The notes below the pieces were generated by a model, which searched no databases, was not told where the DNA came from, and saw only the letters and a program-made list of their open reading frames with translations. From the NCBI RefSeq assembly GCF_003544895.1, contig NZ_CP032125.1, forward strand, positions 1,254,001-1,318,000: a DNA stretch of 64,000 nt, given 5' to 3'. This DNA is from Profundibacter amoris. GTDB lineage: Bacteria > Pseudomonadota > Alphaproteobacteria > Rhodobacterales > Rhodobacteraceae. How positions within the stretch are numbered: the first letter of the stretch is position 1; every line of letters starts with the position of its first letter. Both the position numbers and the translations under genes were made by a program. Below, piece after piece: positions 1 to 8,928 of this stretch.

Positions 1-1053
1 GGGCGATTCAGTCCACGGAATACGCACACAGCCAGAACGGTTGCGCGCGGAATAGGCGCGCAGAACGGGGGCCTCGAAACCGGGGATCAGACGCTTGTAG
101 CTGTTGGTCGACGGGTTGGTGAAGGCGTTCAGCGATTTGGCGTGCTTCAGGATGCCGCCGATGAACCACAGGGCCTCGTCCGACAGATCGGCGTATTTGT
201 CGCCTGCAAACAGCGGCTTGCCATCTTTCCAGATCGACATGTTCACATGCATCCCCGTGCCGTTGTCACCCGAAATGGGTTTCGGCATGAAGGTGGCGGT
301 TTTGCCATAGGCGTGGGCCACGTTGTGGATCACATATTTGTATTTCTGCAATTCGTCCGCCTGATGGGTCAATGATCCGAAAATCAGGCCCAGTTCGTGC
401 TGACACGAGGCAACCTCGTGGTGGTGCTTGTCCACTTTCATGCCCAGACGCTTCATGGTCGACAGCATTTCGCTACGGATGTCTTGTGCGTCATCAATCG
501 GGTTCACGGGGAAATAGCCGCCCTTGATGCCCGGACGATGGCCCATGTTGCCCATTTCATAATTGGTGTCGGTGTTCCATGACGCGTCGCCAGCGTCCAC
601 TTCGAACGATACCTTGTTCATTTCAACGCTAAAACGCACATCGTCGAACAGGAAGAATTCAGCCTCGGGGCCGAAATAGGACACATCCCCAATGCCCGAC
701 GCCTTCAGATAGGCCTCGGCCTTTTCAGCTGTGCCGCGCGGGTCGCGGTTATAGGCTTCGCCGGTGTCCGGCTCGACGATGGAACAATGCACCGCCAGCG
801 TCTTTTCGGCATAGAACGGATCGATATAGGCCGAGGCCGGATCCAGCATCAGTTTCATGTCCGAATTTTCAATCGATTTCCAGCCCGCGATGGACGAGCC
901 ATCAAACATAAAGCCTTCTTCAAGGAAATCCTCGTCCACCAGATCGGCCACGACCGTTACATGTTGCAGCTTGCCGCGCGGATCGGTGAAACGAACATCT
1001 ACATATTCGATGTCCTCGTCCTTGATCAGCTTCAGAACGCCTTTGTTGTCCAT
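1..1053 (-). CDS. glnA: Glutamine synthetase type I (C-terminus beyond window)
   Basis: This gene encodes GS-I, which makes glutamine from glutamate, ammonia and ATP in the cytoplasm. I translated the minus strand by hand: it opens MDNKGVLKLIKDEDIEYVDV and continues through the GS-I beta-grasp and catalytic domains, including the FDGSSI and GPEAEFF segments and the HHEVA and NGTGMHVNMS motifs. The 351 codons present end at the window boundary, so the adenylylation-site region is not visible. The ATG at 1053 has a purine-rich upstream stretch (ggaagcaaa). It lies 54 bp downstream of glnB in the same direction, the usual alphaproteobacterial glnB-glnA order, so co-transcription and PII-dependent control are likely. 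No clear sigma-54 promoter was seen. Confidence 0.97.
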   Translation of the reverse strand, partial: MDNKGVLKLIKDEDIEYVDVRFTDPRGKLQHVTVVADLVDEDFLEEGFMFDGSSIAGWKSIENSDMKLMLDPASAYIDPFYAEKTLAVHCSIVEPDTGEAYNRDPRGTAEKAEAYLKASGIGDVSYFGPEAEFFLFDDVRFSVEMNKVSFEVDAGDASWNTDTNYEMGNMGHRPGIKGGYFPVNPIDDAQDIRSEMLSTMKRLGMKVDKHHHEVASCQHELGLIFGSLTHQADELQKYKYVIHNVAHAYGKTATFMPKPISGDNGTGMHVNMSIWKDGKPLFAGDKYADLSDEALWFIGGILKHAKSLNAFTNPSTNSYKRLIPGFEAPVLRAYSARNRSGCVRIPWTESP

Positions 1054-1107
1054 TTTGCTTCCTTTTCTATGGTAAATTATAGTGGGCGGAAATTCCGCCG
1101 GTTTATC

Positions 1108-1473
<366 letters not shown>

Positions 1474-1616
1474 TCACCTATGACAGACCACTTTCAAATG
1501 CCCCTCACAATTCGCTATGGTGGACGGGGCAGGGCGCGGGGCTGGATTCTGCGGCTTGTGATTAAAAATTAGGCAGAACGTGTGAAATTTGTGCGTTTTG
1601 TGAACAAAGGGTTTTT

Positions 1617-3164
1617 ATGATGACCGAACTTCTGACAGCGGCGCAGATGAGGGCGATTGAACAGGCGGCGATTGAGTCGGGGCAGGTCACGGGGCTGGAG
1701 CTGATGGAACGCGCGGGGCGCGGGGTGGTCGAGGCGGTGTTCGAGGAGTGGCCGGAACTTGCCGCGACCTCGCACCGCGCAGTGGTGTTGTGCGGGCCGG
1801 GCAATAACGGCGGTGACGGGTTCGTGGTGGCGCGTCTGCTGAAAGAATGGGGCTGGGAGGTGGAGGTGTTTCTGTATGGGGACGCCGATAAGCTGCCGCC
1901 GGATGCGAAGGTGAATTACGAGCGGTGGGCGGAGATGGGGGAGGTTTCGGCTCTGGATCAAGAAGCCATTTATGATTGTGTTGGTGATCTCTGGGTCGAT
2001 GCATTCTTTGGTACTGGTTTAACACGACCGATCCCTAATGATGTTTGGTATGCATTGTTCAGGGTTGAAGCCAATATCGCAGGCTCAAACGCAAAATCTG
2101 TGGCAATAGATATCCCATCATTTCTCTGTGCAGATAGTGGCAAACCGATCGGAAGTGAGGTTAATGATCGAAATCATCTAACGGTTACGTTTCATTGCTT
2201 GAAACCTGGACATCTTTTGGATCGTTCTGATGAGTTTTGCGGAAAAGTTAATATAAAAGACATAGGCTTGGAAGAAAGCAAAATAACAAACGATATAGAA
2301 TATGTGGAGATTGGAAGTACATATTCTGGGTTTCTGACAAAACGGGACGGCCACAAATACACCCACGGCCACGCCCTCATCCTGTCCGGCGCTAGTGGCA
2401 AAGGCGGTGCGGCCCGTCTGGCGGCGCGCGGGGCGTTGCGGATCGGGGCAGGGGTGGTGACGGTCGGATGCCCTCCGAACGCCGTGGTGGAAAACGCCAG
2501 CCAGTTGAATGCGATCATGCTGGAGACGGTGCATGACGCGGATGCTTTGGCGCGGGTTTTGAAAGATGAGCGGATCAATGCGCTGTGTTTGGGGCCAGCC
2601 TTGGGCAAGGGCACGCGGGAACGGGAACTGGTGCGGGTTGCGCTAGAGGCCAAGCGCCCGACGGTTCTGGATGCCGATGCGTTGTCGATCCTGTTCTTTG
2701 ACGAAGCGGATGCACTGTTCGGTAAGTTACATAAAAACGTGGTGCTGACCCCGCACGCGGGCGAATTTGCTCGTCTGTTTCCCGACATTGCCGAAAAGCT
2801 GAACGCGCCGGCCACCAAAGGCCCCGCCTATTCCAAGGTGGACGCGACGCGCGAGGCCGCCAAACGGGCGGGTTGTGTGGTGTTGTTCAAAGGGGCCGAT
2901 ACGGTGATTGCCGATCCGGACGGGCGTGCATCGATCAATTCGGCCCATTATGAACGCGCCGCCCCGTGGCTGGCGACTGCAGGGTCGGGGGATGTGCTGG
3001 CGGGGTTCATCACGGGGTTGTTGGCACGCGGATTCCACCCGATGCTGGCGGCGGAAATGGCGGCGTGGCTGCATGTGGAATGTGCCTTGCACTTTGGCCC
3101 CGGACTGATCGCCGAGGACCTGCCAGAGCAGTTGCCAGAAGTGTTTCGCAGTTTGGGAATTTAG
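1617..3164 (+). CDS. nnr: Bifunctional NAD(P)HX epimerase / ADP-dependent NAD(P)HX dehydratase
   Basis: This 515-residue cytoplasmic protein repairs hydrated NAD(P)H. Residues 1 to about 235 form the YjeF_N epimerase domain, with GNNGGDGFVVARLL and FFGTGLTRPI. The rest is the ribokinase-like dehydratase domain, with LTPHAGEFARLFP and a C-terminal ATAGSGDVLAGFITG loop. The start at 1617 is followed by a second ATG at 1620, and either could be used. Roughly 1955-2340 is strikingly AT-rich (32-35% GC in two 60-nt lines I counted, against 78% just after). In that block the normally conserved glycine of the IPSG motif is replaced (DIPSF). The epimerase half may therefore be a mosaic of foreign origin. 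The stop overlaps the convergent Hint-like gene. Confidence 0.93.
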   Translation: MMTELLTAAQMRAIEQAAIESGQVTGLELMERAGRGVVEAVFEEWPELAATSHRAVVLCGPGNNGGDGFVVARLLKEWGWEVEVFLYGDADKLPPDAKVNYERWAEMGEVSALDQEAIYDCVGDLWVDAFFGTGLTRPIPNDVWYALFRVEANIAGSNAKSVAIDIPSFLCADSGKPIGSEVNDRNHLTVTFHCLKPGHLLDRSDEFCGKVNIKDIGLEESKITNDIEYVEIGSTYSGFLTKRDGHKYTHGHALILSGASGKGGAARLAARGALRIGAGVVTVGCPPNAVVENASQLNAIMLETVHDADALARVLKDERINALCLGPALGKGTRERELVRVALEAKRPTVLDADALSILFFDEADALFGKLHKNVVLTPHAGEFARLFPDIAEKLNAPATKGPAYSKVDATREAAKRAGCVVLFKGADTVIADPDGRASINSAHYERAAPWLATAGSGDVLAGFITGLLARGFHPMLAAEMAAWLHVECALHFGPGLIAEDLPEQLPEVFRSLGI

Positions 3165-3640
3165 GCGGCGATGGCGACAGCGTGGCGCGCGCTGGCAAGT
3201 TCCAGACCGTTTGCATAGATCACATGCGGCGTGTCGAATTCCAACTCGTAAACGCGCAGGGTCTGTTCTTCGCATTTGGCGATATATTCGCCATCGGCCA
3301 GACGCGACACCGGCACCATTGCGCTATCCGCGGCAAACAGGGCCTTGGCCAGCAAGCCGCGCACCAGAATGGGCTGATCCGCAGGCACAATCGTATCGAC
3401 ATCCGGGCGGCCCGGCCCCAGACGGTCAGCCGAAATGCGATAGGGGCGGGTGGTGATTTCCTGCGTGTGGATGGCTTTCAGAACGGCCATACCGCTGTCG
3501 CGGGTGATGATGCGATCACCGGCGCTTAGATGTTCGACCGGAATTTCGCCATCAAGGGTCAGAACAACGGTTCCCAGGGCAATACCGGTCGTTTGAACGG
3601 TGGTGCCTGTCTGCAATTGTGAGTCCGAACTGGCCGTCAT
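3161..3640 (-). CDS. Short Hint-fold protein lacking the catalytic cysteine
   Basis: This 159-residue protein resembles the Hint (Hedgehog/intein) domains common in Rhodobacteraceae. The core TLDGEIPVEHLSAGDRIITRD matches the typical block that follows the self-cleavage site. The later QPILVRG and YELEFDTPHVIYANGL segments match the end of the Hint fold. Family members normally open this block with a Cys-containing turn (CFTPGT-like). Here it reads GIALGTVVLTLDG, with no cysteine, so autoproteolysis is not expected. The ATG at 3640 was chosen because AAGGGG lies about 9 nt upstream; the frame is open further upstream, but across the tRNA. Stop codons of this gene and nnr overlap tail to tail. 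Its role is unknown. Confidence 0.75.
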   Translation of the reverse strand: MTASSDSQLQTGTTVQTTGIALGTVVLTLDGEIPVEHLSAGDRIITRDSGMAVLKAIHTQEITTRPYRISADRLGPGRPDVDTIVPADQPILVRGLLAKALFAADSAMVPVSRLADGEYIAKCEEQTLRVYELEFDTPHVIYANGLELASARHAVAIAA

Positions 3641-3800
3641 GATTACATTGTCCCCTTGGTGGTCTGCCTGAAGTTGTCGATTCCCAATGGGGCGAAAATG
3701 TGTTCGTCTCTTGGTTGTTTTATGAATAATTTTCTGCTGGCCACGGCGCGAATGCTTTGCTAGAAGGCGCGGACTTTGGGCCGCTGGCCGAAAGATAAGT

Positions 3801-3885
3801 GCGGGTGTGGCGGAATTGGTAGACGCACCAGATTTAGGTTCTGGCGCCGCGAGGCGTGGGGGTTCAAGTCCCTTCACCCGCACCA
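3801..3885 (+). tRNA. tRNA-Leu(UAG)
   Basis: An 85-nt tRNA whose 7-bp acceptor stem GCGGGTG (3801-3807) pairs with CACCCGC (3875-3881), followed by discriminator A and an encoded CCA at 3883-3885. The anticodon stem CCAGA/TCTGG (3828-3832 and 3840-3844) encloses the loop TTTAGGT, giving anticodon TAG at 3835-3837. The long variable arm and the GGTTCAAGTCC T-arm fit a class II leucine tRNA. A palindromic element begins seven bases after its 3' end. Confidence 0.97.
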
Positions 3886-3891
3886 TTTGCT

Positions 3892-4155
3892 AGGGTCAAG
3901 GCCCATTAATCCTGAACCGTTGGCGCTGTTTTCCCGAAATATCAGGGGTTTGACGAGTGCCGCCAATGGTGGCTTCATTGTCAAGTGCGTCACGCCGCTG
4001 AGATGACGGGAAAACAGCGTCCTTCGGATTTGACGGATTTTCCCTCTGACTGCGTTACATCTGATTGAAATAGAACCACTATTCCTGCGCAGACATGCCT
4101 TGTCAGAGAAAAAATCTGTCAAACCAACGGCGCAGGATTAATGGGTCTTGACCCT
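3892..4155. repeat. 264-bp cloverleaf-like palindromic element
   Basis: Three nested inverted repeats fill this intergenic segment almost without gaps. The outer arms 3892-3923 and 4124-4155 are 32 nt each and pair at 29 positions. Immediately inside, 3924-3936 pairs perfectly with 4007-4019 (13 bp, CGCTGTTTTCCCG). After a 9-nt spacer, 4029-4050 pairs with 4102-4123 (19 of 22 Watson-Crick plus one G-T). As single-stranded DNA or RNA this would fold into a three-way junction. No ORF with coding character lies inside. It may be a MITE or palindromic-unit type mobile element, inserted just downstream of tRNA-Leu. Confidence 0.75.
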
Positions 4156-4236
4156 GGGTTTTTCTGCCGGATTTCCAAATCCCTGTCCATATATGGCGGA
4201 TGGCGCGGCAAAACCGTATATTTCAGGCATTTTCCC

Positions 4237-4265
4237 TTGCACAGCCCCAAACCCGCCACTAGAAG
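4237..4265 (+). promoter_or_regulatory. Putative sigma-70 promoter of tig
   Basis: TTGCAC at 4237-4242 and TAGAAG at 4260-4265 are separated by exactly 17 bp, a housekeeping-type arrangement. The predicted leader (about 55 nt) contains a GC-rich hairpin, GCCGCGC/GCGCGGC at 4282-4300, before the ribosome binding region AAGGA ahead of the tig ATG. Assignment is by eye only. Confidence 0.5.
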
Positions 4266-4326
4266 AACCCTGATCTATCCCGCCGCGCAATTCGCGCGGC
4301 CCATTTAGTTATGAAGGACCACTGCC

Positions 4327-5658
4327 ATGCAGGTCAAAGAGACCCTGAACGAAGGCCTGAAGCGCGCCTATTCCATCACCATCCCCGCCGCCGAGCTGGA
4401 GGCCAAAGTCGATGAAAAGCTGAAAGAAGCGCAGCCCGAAGTCGAAATGAAGGGGTTTCGCAAGGGCAAGGTGCCGATGGCGCTGATGAAAAAGCAGTTT
4501 GGCCCCAAGGTTATGGGCGAAGCCATGCAGGAAGCCGTTGACGGCGCCATGGCCAAGCATTTCGAGGAAAGCGGCGATCGCCCCTCGATGCAGCCCGAAG
4601 TGAAAATGGTCAATGACGAGTGGAAAGAGGGCGACGACATCGAAGTCGAAATGTCCTACGAAGCCCTGCCCGAAATCAAGCAGCCCGATCTGAAGAAGAT
4701 CAAGCTGGAGAAACTGGTGGTCAAGCCTGCCGACGAAGAAGTCGAGGAAGCGCTGAAAAGCCTGGCGGAAACCGCGCAGAACTTTGAAGACCGCAAGAAA
4801 GGCTCCAAGGCCAAAGAGGGTGACCAGATCGTGTTCGATTTTGCCGGTTCGGTTGATGGCGAATTGTTTGAAGGCGGCACCGCCGAGGATTACCCGCTGG
4901 TTCTGGGGTCCAACTCCTTTATCCCCGGTTTTGAAGAGCAGTTGATCGGCGCCAAAGCCGGTGACGAGCTGGACGTGAAAGTGACCTTCCCCAAGGAATA
5001 CGGTGCCGAAAACCTGGCCGGCAAGGATGCGGTTTTTGCCTGTAAGGTGAAAGCGGTGAAAGCCCCGGCTGCGGCTGAAATCAACGACGATCTGGCCAAA
5101 CAGTATGGCGCCGAAGATCTGGCCGACCTGAAGAAACAGATTGGCGAGCGTCTGGAAGCCGAATATGCCGGTGCTTCGCGCGCGGTGATGAAGCGGGCGC
5201 TGCTGGATGCGCTGGATGCGGCCTCGGATTTCGAACTGCCCCCGTCGCTGCTGGATGCCGAAGCGGGCCAGATTGCCCATCAGCTGTGGCACGAGGATAA
5301 CCCCGATGTTCAGGGCCACGAGCACCCCGAAATCGAAACGACAGACGAGCACAAGAAACTGGCTGCACGCCGCGTGAAGCTGGGGCTGCTGCTGGCCGAA
5401 ATGGGTCAGAAAGCCGAAGTCAAAGTGACCGACGCCGAGATGTCGCAAGCGATCATGAACCAGGCGCGTCAGTACCCCGGTCAGGAACGTGAATTCTTTG
5501 AATTCGTTCAGCAAAACCCGCAGATGCAGCAGCAACTGCGCGCACCTTTGTTTGAAGACAAGGTTGTGGATTACGCGTTTGAACTGGCTGATGTTTCTGA
5601 AAAAGAAGTCAGCAAGGAAGAGCTTGAAAAGGCGCTCGAGGCGCTGGACAAGGAATAA
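4327..5658 (+). CDS. tig: Trigger factor
   Basis: Trigger factor is the ribosome-bound chaperone and peptidyl-prolyl isomerase that receives nascent chains at the exit tunnel. The 443-residue product has the normal domain order. The N-terminal ribosome-docking domain carries the signature GFRKGKVP at residues 43-50. An FKBP-type PPIase domain (about residues 150-245) contains [14 protein letters not shown]. The long helical C-terminal domain follows. Length is typical for the family. The ATG at 4327 follows AAGGA. The gene stands alone behind a sigma-70-like promoter and ends in a strong terminator shared with the convergent gene at 5721. It is not followed by clpP, unlike in many other bacteria. 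Confidence 0.97.
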   Translation: MQVKETLNEGLKRAYSITIPAAELEAKVDEKLKEAQPEVEMKGFRKGKVPMALMKKQFGPKVMGEAMQEAVDGAMAKHFEESGDRPSMQPEVKMVNDEWKEGDDIEVEMSYEALPEIKQPDLKKIKLEKLVVKPADEEVEEALKSLAETAQNFEDRKKGSKAKEGDQIVFDFAGSVDGELFEGGTAEDYPLVLGSNSFIPGFEEQLIGAKAGDELDVKVTFPKEYGAENLAGKDAVFACKVKAVKAPAAAEINDDLAKQYGAEDLADLKKQIGERLEAEYAGASRAVMKRALLDALDAASDFELPPSLLDAEAGQIAHQLWHEDNPDVQGHEHPEIETTDEHKKLAARRVKLGLLLAEMGQKAEVKVTDAEMSQAIMNQARQYPGQEREFFEFVQQNPQMQQQLRAPLFEDKVVDYAFELADVSEKEVSKEELEKALEALDKE

Positions 5659-5683
5659 AGCTTCCCCATAGGGGCGAAATTGA

Positions 5684-5715
5684 AGGCCACTCCGTTAGTT
5701 CGGGGTGGCCTTTTT
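5684..5715 (+). terminator. Intrinsic terminator after tig
   Basis: An 11-bp stem (5684-5694 with 5701-5711, one T-G pair) closes a 6-nt TTAGTT loop and is followed by a run of T on the plus strand. It ends the tig transcript and may also block read-through into the convergent gene. Confidence 0.85.
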
Positions 5716-5720
5716 CACGT

Positions 5721-6368
5721 CTATTTTCCCAATGTGATTTGCAGCCCCATACGCAGGGTGATGCCTGCCGAATTATGTTCCAGCGGCCCCTGCATAGGCC
5801 CACCTGCCGAATAGATTGGCGGGCGGGTGTGGGCACGGATTTCGGTGAAAACGCGGGTGCGCGCACCGGCCTGTTTGGCAAGCCGCAGGCCGACCATCGC
5901 ATAAGGCGCGCGATCGGTGGTGGTGAAGGATATACCGGGTCCGGTCATCCGGTAGACCGAATGGCGCGCACCAACACCGGCACCGGCTTTCAGGGTCCAT
6001 TTCTTCCCTTGCGCAACGGCAGTCCAGGCGGACAACAGGATGCTGGTGGTGCGAATAGCCGTGGGATGGTTCCCAGCGGCACCGGTGGCGGTGAAATGGC
6101 TGTTCTGGCGCTCGAACACCTCGAATTCCAGATCATAGGGGCGTTTGCCGATATGAAATATGTCGCGCACCCCGAAGGCAACCGCGTAATCGCTTGACCG
6201 TGCTGAAGCGGTCAGCGCGCGGCGCCCGGGGGTTGCGGGGCCATTCCAGACATCAAAGTCGTGGTTCTCGAAACTGGTGCCCAAGGAGAGCGCAAGATAA
6301 CTGGAACCGGCTGTGGCAGATACGACGGACAGCAGCAGTGCCGCAAATACTGAATAAATTAAGCGCAT
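5721..6368 (-). CDS. Putative outer-membrane beta-barrel protein
   Basis: The 215-residue product begins with a clear Sec signal peptide (MRLIYSVFAALLLSVVSATAG) and is rich in alternating, aromatic-ended strands such as SSYLALSLGTSF, YDLEFEVFE and WTLKAGAGVGARH. It ends in a short strand, LRMGLQITLGK, as seen in small outer-membrane or periplasmic barrel proteins. I recognise no specific family. The gene is monocistronic and converges on tig. Its 5' region (6369-6567) is AT-rich, contrasting with the GC-rich coding sequence, and presumably carries its promoter. A role in the envelope is inferred only from the signal peptide and strand pattern. Confidence 0.7.
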   Translation of the reverse strand: MRLIYSVFAALLLSVVSATAGSSYLALSLGTSFENHDFDVWNGPATPGRRALTASARSSDYAVAFGVRDIFHIGKRPYDLEFEVFERQNSHFTATGAAGNHPTAIRTTSILLSAWTAVAQGKKWTLKAGAGVGARHSVYRMTGPGISFTTTDRAPYAMVGLRLAKQAGARTRVFTEIRAHTRPPIYSAGGPMQGPLEHNSAGITLRMGLQITLGK

Positions 6369-6567
6369 GTTAACACCTGTTTCGATTATGGCCCCCGTAA
6401 ATGGCCTAACCGGTGTCGGCGTTTACTTCTATTTAACAATGAATAAATGGTTAAGATCGGTTTTGCGGCAAGTTTTCGTGTAATTGTATATAAATAAACG
6501 GTTATTTAAACTTAAGGGCGTCTGCGGGAGTGTCGCGCAGGTCCGAAAAACTGACTCTATGGTTAAC

Positions 6568-6604
6568 AAAAAGCCGCACCAGACAAGGTCTGATGCGGCT
6601 TTTT
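6568..6604 (-). terminator. Terminator of the rpsF-rpsR-rplI operon
   Basis: A 17-bp stem (6568-6584 with 6588-6604) with a single mismatch is flanked by A and T runs on both sides, so it can act in either direction. It sits 24 bp beyond the rplI stop codon and defines the 3' end of the ribosomal protein operon. Confidence 0.9.
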
Positions 6605-6627
6605 GAAACTGGTATTGAAAAAGAAGC

Positions 6628-7269
6628 TTAGGCCTTCTCGGCGTTTTCTTCTTCTGCTTCCCCGGCAGGTGCCTCTTCGTCGGAAGCAGGGGCCAGATCT
6701 TCGTCTTCTTCGGCCGCAGCGCCGATATCGTCGAACAGTTCGGCGATCTCGAATTCGGCTTCGGCTTCGGCTTCGGCTGCCAGTTCGGCAATCGATTTAC
6801 CCGCAGCTTGCAGCTCGGCTTCTTCCAGCGAACGGGCCACGTTCAGTTCGATTTTGACATCGACTTCGGGGTGCAGAACGACGTGAACCGTGTGCAGGCC
6901 CAGTTCCTTGATCGGTGCAGACAGGGAAACCTGTTTGCGATCGACCGAGAAACCCTCGGCTGTGGCGGCTTCGGCAGCGTCACGCACGGTAACCGAGCCA
7001 TACAGCGAACCGGCGTCGGAGGCTGTCCGAATCACGGTGAACTGTTGACCGTCCAGCTTTTCAGCCATTTTTTCGGCTTCGGCCTTGGTTTCCAGATTGC
7101 GCGCTTCCAGCTGTGCTTTTTGCGCTTCAAAATGCTTGATGTTGGCTTCCGATGCACGCAGGGCTTTGCCTTGGGGCAGCAGGAAGTTGCGGGCGTAACC
7201 GTCTTTGACGGACACTACTTCGCCCATCTGGCCCAGTTTGGCCACGCGTTCCATGAGGATAACTTGCAT
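6628..7269 (-). CDS. rplI: 50S ribosomal protein L9 with acidic C-terminal extension
   Basis: L9 bridges the L1 stalk base and reaches outward from the large subunit. Residues 1 to about 150 are a normal L9: [32 protein letters not shown], the connecting helix, then the C-terminal domain with [10 protein letters not shown] and [12 protein letters not shown] further 60 or so residues form a low-complexity, very acidic Ala/Glu tail ([17 protein letters not shown] and onward). The total of 213 residues exceeds the roughly 150 of E. coli L9. Acidic tails on L9 are familiar in alphaproteobacteria, so this is an elaboration rather than an error. It is the last gene of the operon, 12 bp after rpsR. 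Confidence 0.96.
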   Translation of the reverse strand: MQVILMERVAKLGQMGEVVSVKDGYARNFLLPQGKALRASEANIKHFEAQKAQLEARNLETKAEAEKMAEKLDGQQFTVIRTASDAGSLYGSVTVRDAAEAATAEGFSVDRKQVSLSAPIKELGLHTVHVVLHPEVDVKIELNVARSLEEAELQAAGKSIAELAAEAEAEAEFEIAELFDDIGAAAEEDEDLAPASDEEAPAGEAEEENAEKA

Positions 7270-7281
7270 GTGCTTTGCTCC

Positions 7282-7509
7282 TTATTTCACGGCGTAGGGA
7301 AGCAGGGCGAGAAAGCGGGCGCGTTTGATGGCGCGGGCCAGTTCCCGTTGCTTCTTGGCCGAAACGGCGGTGATACGGGACGGCACGATCTTGCCGCGCT
7401 CCGAGATATAGCGCTGCAGCAGACGAACGTCTTTGTAGTCAATCGCAGGAGCATTGTCGCTCGAGAAGGGACAGACTTTGCGACGGCGGAAAAATGGTTT
7501 AGATGCCAT
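7282..7509 (-). CDS. rpsR: 30S ribosomal protein S18
   Basis: S18 binds S6 on the platform of the small subunit. The 75-residue product is full length, with the N-terminal RRRKVCPF segment, the [19 protein letters not shown] core and the basic [20 protein letters not shown] helix. The gene lies between rpsF (26 bp upstream) and rplI (12 bp downstream), the conserved order. No priB or ssb is inserted between them, as is normal in alphaproteobacteria. Confidence 0.98.
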   Translation of the reverse strand: MASKPFFRRRKVCPFSSDNAPAIDYKDVRLLQRYISERGKIVPSRITAVSAKKQRELARAIKRARFLALLPYAVK

Positions 7510-7535
7510 GGGTTAGATCCTTTCCTAGGCTAAAA

Positions 7536-7889
7536 TCAACGACGCGGGCGGCGGTCGCCGCGCTCTTCGCGTTTTTGCATTTGCACGCTGGGCAGTTCTT
7601 TGTGCTCGTCCACCTTGATGGTCAGAACGCGCATGACATCGTCGTGCAGACGCATCAGGCGTTCCATTTCCTGAACGGCCGGTGCCGGGGCATCCGAGCG
7701 CAGAAAAGCATAATGCCCTTTGCGGTTTTTGTTGATTTTGTAGGCCATGGTCTTGATGCCCCAATACTCGCTATCAACGAGTTTGCCGCCGTTATCGGCA
7801 AGCACAGCACCAAAATGTTCGATCAGACCTTCGGCTTGCGTGTTGGACAGGTCCTGACGCGCAATCATCACATGCTCGTATAGTGGCAT
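7536..7889 (-). CDS. rpsF: 30S ribosomal protein S6
   Basis: S6 forms a heterodimer with S18 on the 30S platform. The 117-residue protein starts MPLYEHVMIARQDLSNTQAE and contains the YWGIKTMAYKINKNRKGHYAF core strand and the VLTIKVDEH end. The tail is Arg-rich (KREERGDRRPRR), as in many relatives. It is the first gene of rpsF-rpsR-rplI. A minus-strand promoter with good spacing lies about 115 bp upstream. Confidence 0.98.
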   Translation of the reverse strand: MPLYEHVMIARQDLSNTQAEGLIEHFGAVLADNGGKLVDSEYWGIKTMAYKINKNRKGHYAFLRSDAPAPAVQEMERLMRLHDDVMRVLTIKVDEHKELPSVQMQKREERGDRRPRR

Positions 7890-8001
7890 GTTCGCTCCTA
7901 TTCATTTCTAAAGCGCATTTCAAAGGGCGGGGGTCAACCTTTCCGCGACCCGCCCACGAGAGGCTACGCTGATTCATCAATTACAGCGGAAAGGAAGTGG
8001 C

Positions 8002-8029
8002 CTTATACAACGCTGGGCTTGTGATGCAA
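8002..8029 (-). promoter_or_regulatory. Putative sigma-70 promoter of the rpsF operon
   Basis: On the minus strand, TTGCAT (8024-8029) and TATAAG (8002-8007) are 16 bp apart. They point toward rpsF, leaving a leader of about 110 nt that could hold S6:S18 autoregulatory structure; I did not resolve one. Confidence 0.5.
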
Positions 8030-8172
8030 GGCATATCCACTGGGTCCGGCCTGGTTGTTAAATCTGACGCAAAGACAACCCGTGGCGACAACAAAATGAA
8101 CCGGAACTGCCGCATTTCGGTCATGATCCTTTGTCAGAAACAACTCAAAGAAGATAAAATCGGGGAAAGTCC

Positions 8173-8817
8173 ATGAATGCCATTGCTTCTGTTTCCAGAA
8201 AGGAAACCCGCAAGAACAATAAACCCGCCACACAGGTGAATGAAACCTATTGGGGATATATTGTGCGGTGCAACACCTGTGACCGCACTCTGGCTGTGTT
8301 TTTTCAATGGGGGGCCGCGATTGTTGGCGGTTTGCTGGTCCTGGTGTCTTTGGGGTTCTGGGCATTGCCCGGTTCAATGCTTTCGCCCGAGCTGATCAGC
8401 TTCAAGATGGCAATGGTTTCCCTGTTCGGTGTGTTTGGTGTGACACTGGTTTGGTATGCCTCGCATGGGACCAAATACGAAATTCAGGTCGATCTGGCAA
8501 AACTGGAAATCCGGGAAGTGCTGCGGAATACCAAAGGTGTTGCACGCATTCAGAGCCGTATCCCGTTTGAAAAAATCGGATCCGTATTTATTGACCGGAC
8601 CCAAAAGGAAAATGGCAAGGTGCGTTTGGTGATGCGTCTGGGCAATTCGGCACAAGTGATCGAAGTGGCGCGGGATCAGGAAGAGAACTTGACAGGTTTG
8701 CGTGATAAAATGGGCCGTGATTTGTTGGGCCGCAACGCGCCAATGCGCACTAAGGCCAACCGGGGATATATCCTGGAAGGGGCCGAAGGTGTGATCAAGC
8801 CAAAGGCGATTGCATAA
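8173..8817 (+). CDS. Conserved hypothetical membrane protein with two TM helices
   Basis: This 214-residue protein has a polar N-terminus of about 38 residues including the pair CNTC, then two hydrophobic helices (about residues 41-65 and 79-97), then a soluble C-terminal domain of about 115 residues. That domain has strands such as YEIQVDLAKLEIREVL and a FEKIGSVFIDR segment, which look like a PH-like or membrane-tethered sensor fold. No enzyme motif is seen. Putative RBS AGATAAAATCGGGGAAAG precedes the ATG. It is a single gene between the rpsF promoter and yceI. I do not recognise the family. A short direct antisense ORF exists but has no coding character. Confidence 0.7.
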   Translation: MNAIASVSRKETRKNNKPATQVNETYWGYIVRCNTCDRTLAVFFQWGAAIVGGLLVLVSLGFWALPGSMLSPELISFKMAMVSLFGVFGVTLVWYASHGTKYEIQVDLAKLEIREVLRNTKGVARIQSRIPFEKIGSVFIDRTQKENGKVRLVMRLGNSAQVIEVARDQEENLTGLRDKMGRDLLGRNAPMRTKANRGYILEGAEGVIKPKAIA

Positions 8818-8928
8818 CACAAAACGGTTGTTCATCTACGAACACAAACTGTTGAAGCATGGCGTATTGCCCTGAACAGGGGCAGCGCCGACACTGGTTC
8901 CTGTCTTAACAAAGGATAGGAACGCGAA

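Noticed and set aside
4309-5535. Long antisense ORF opposite tig
   Set aside because: It is a shadow of the GC-rich tig gene: the composition is rich in His, Phe, Leu and Gln, with no family motif and no RBS, while tig is a complete conserved gene.
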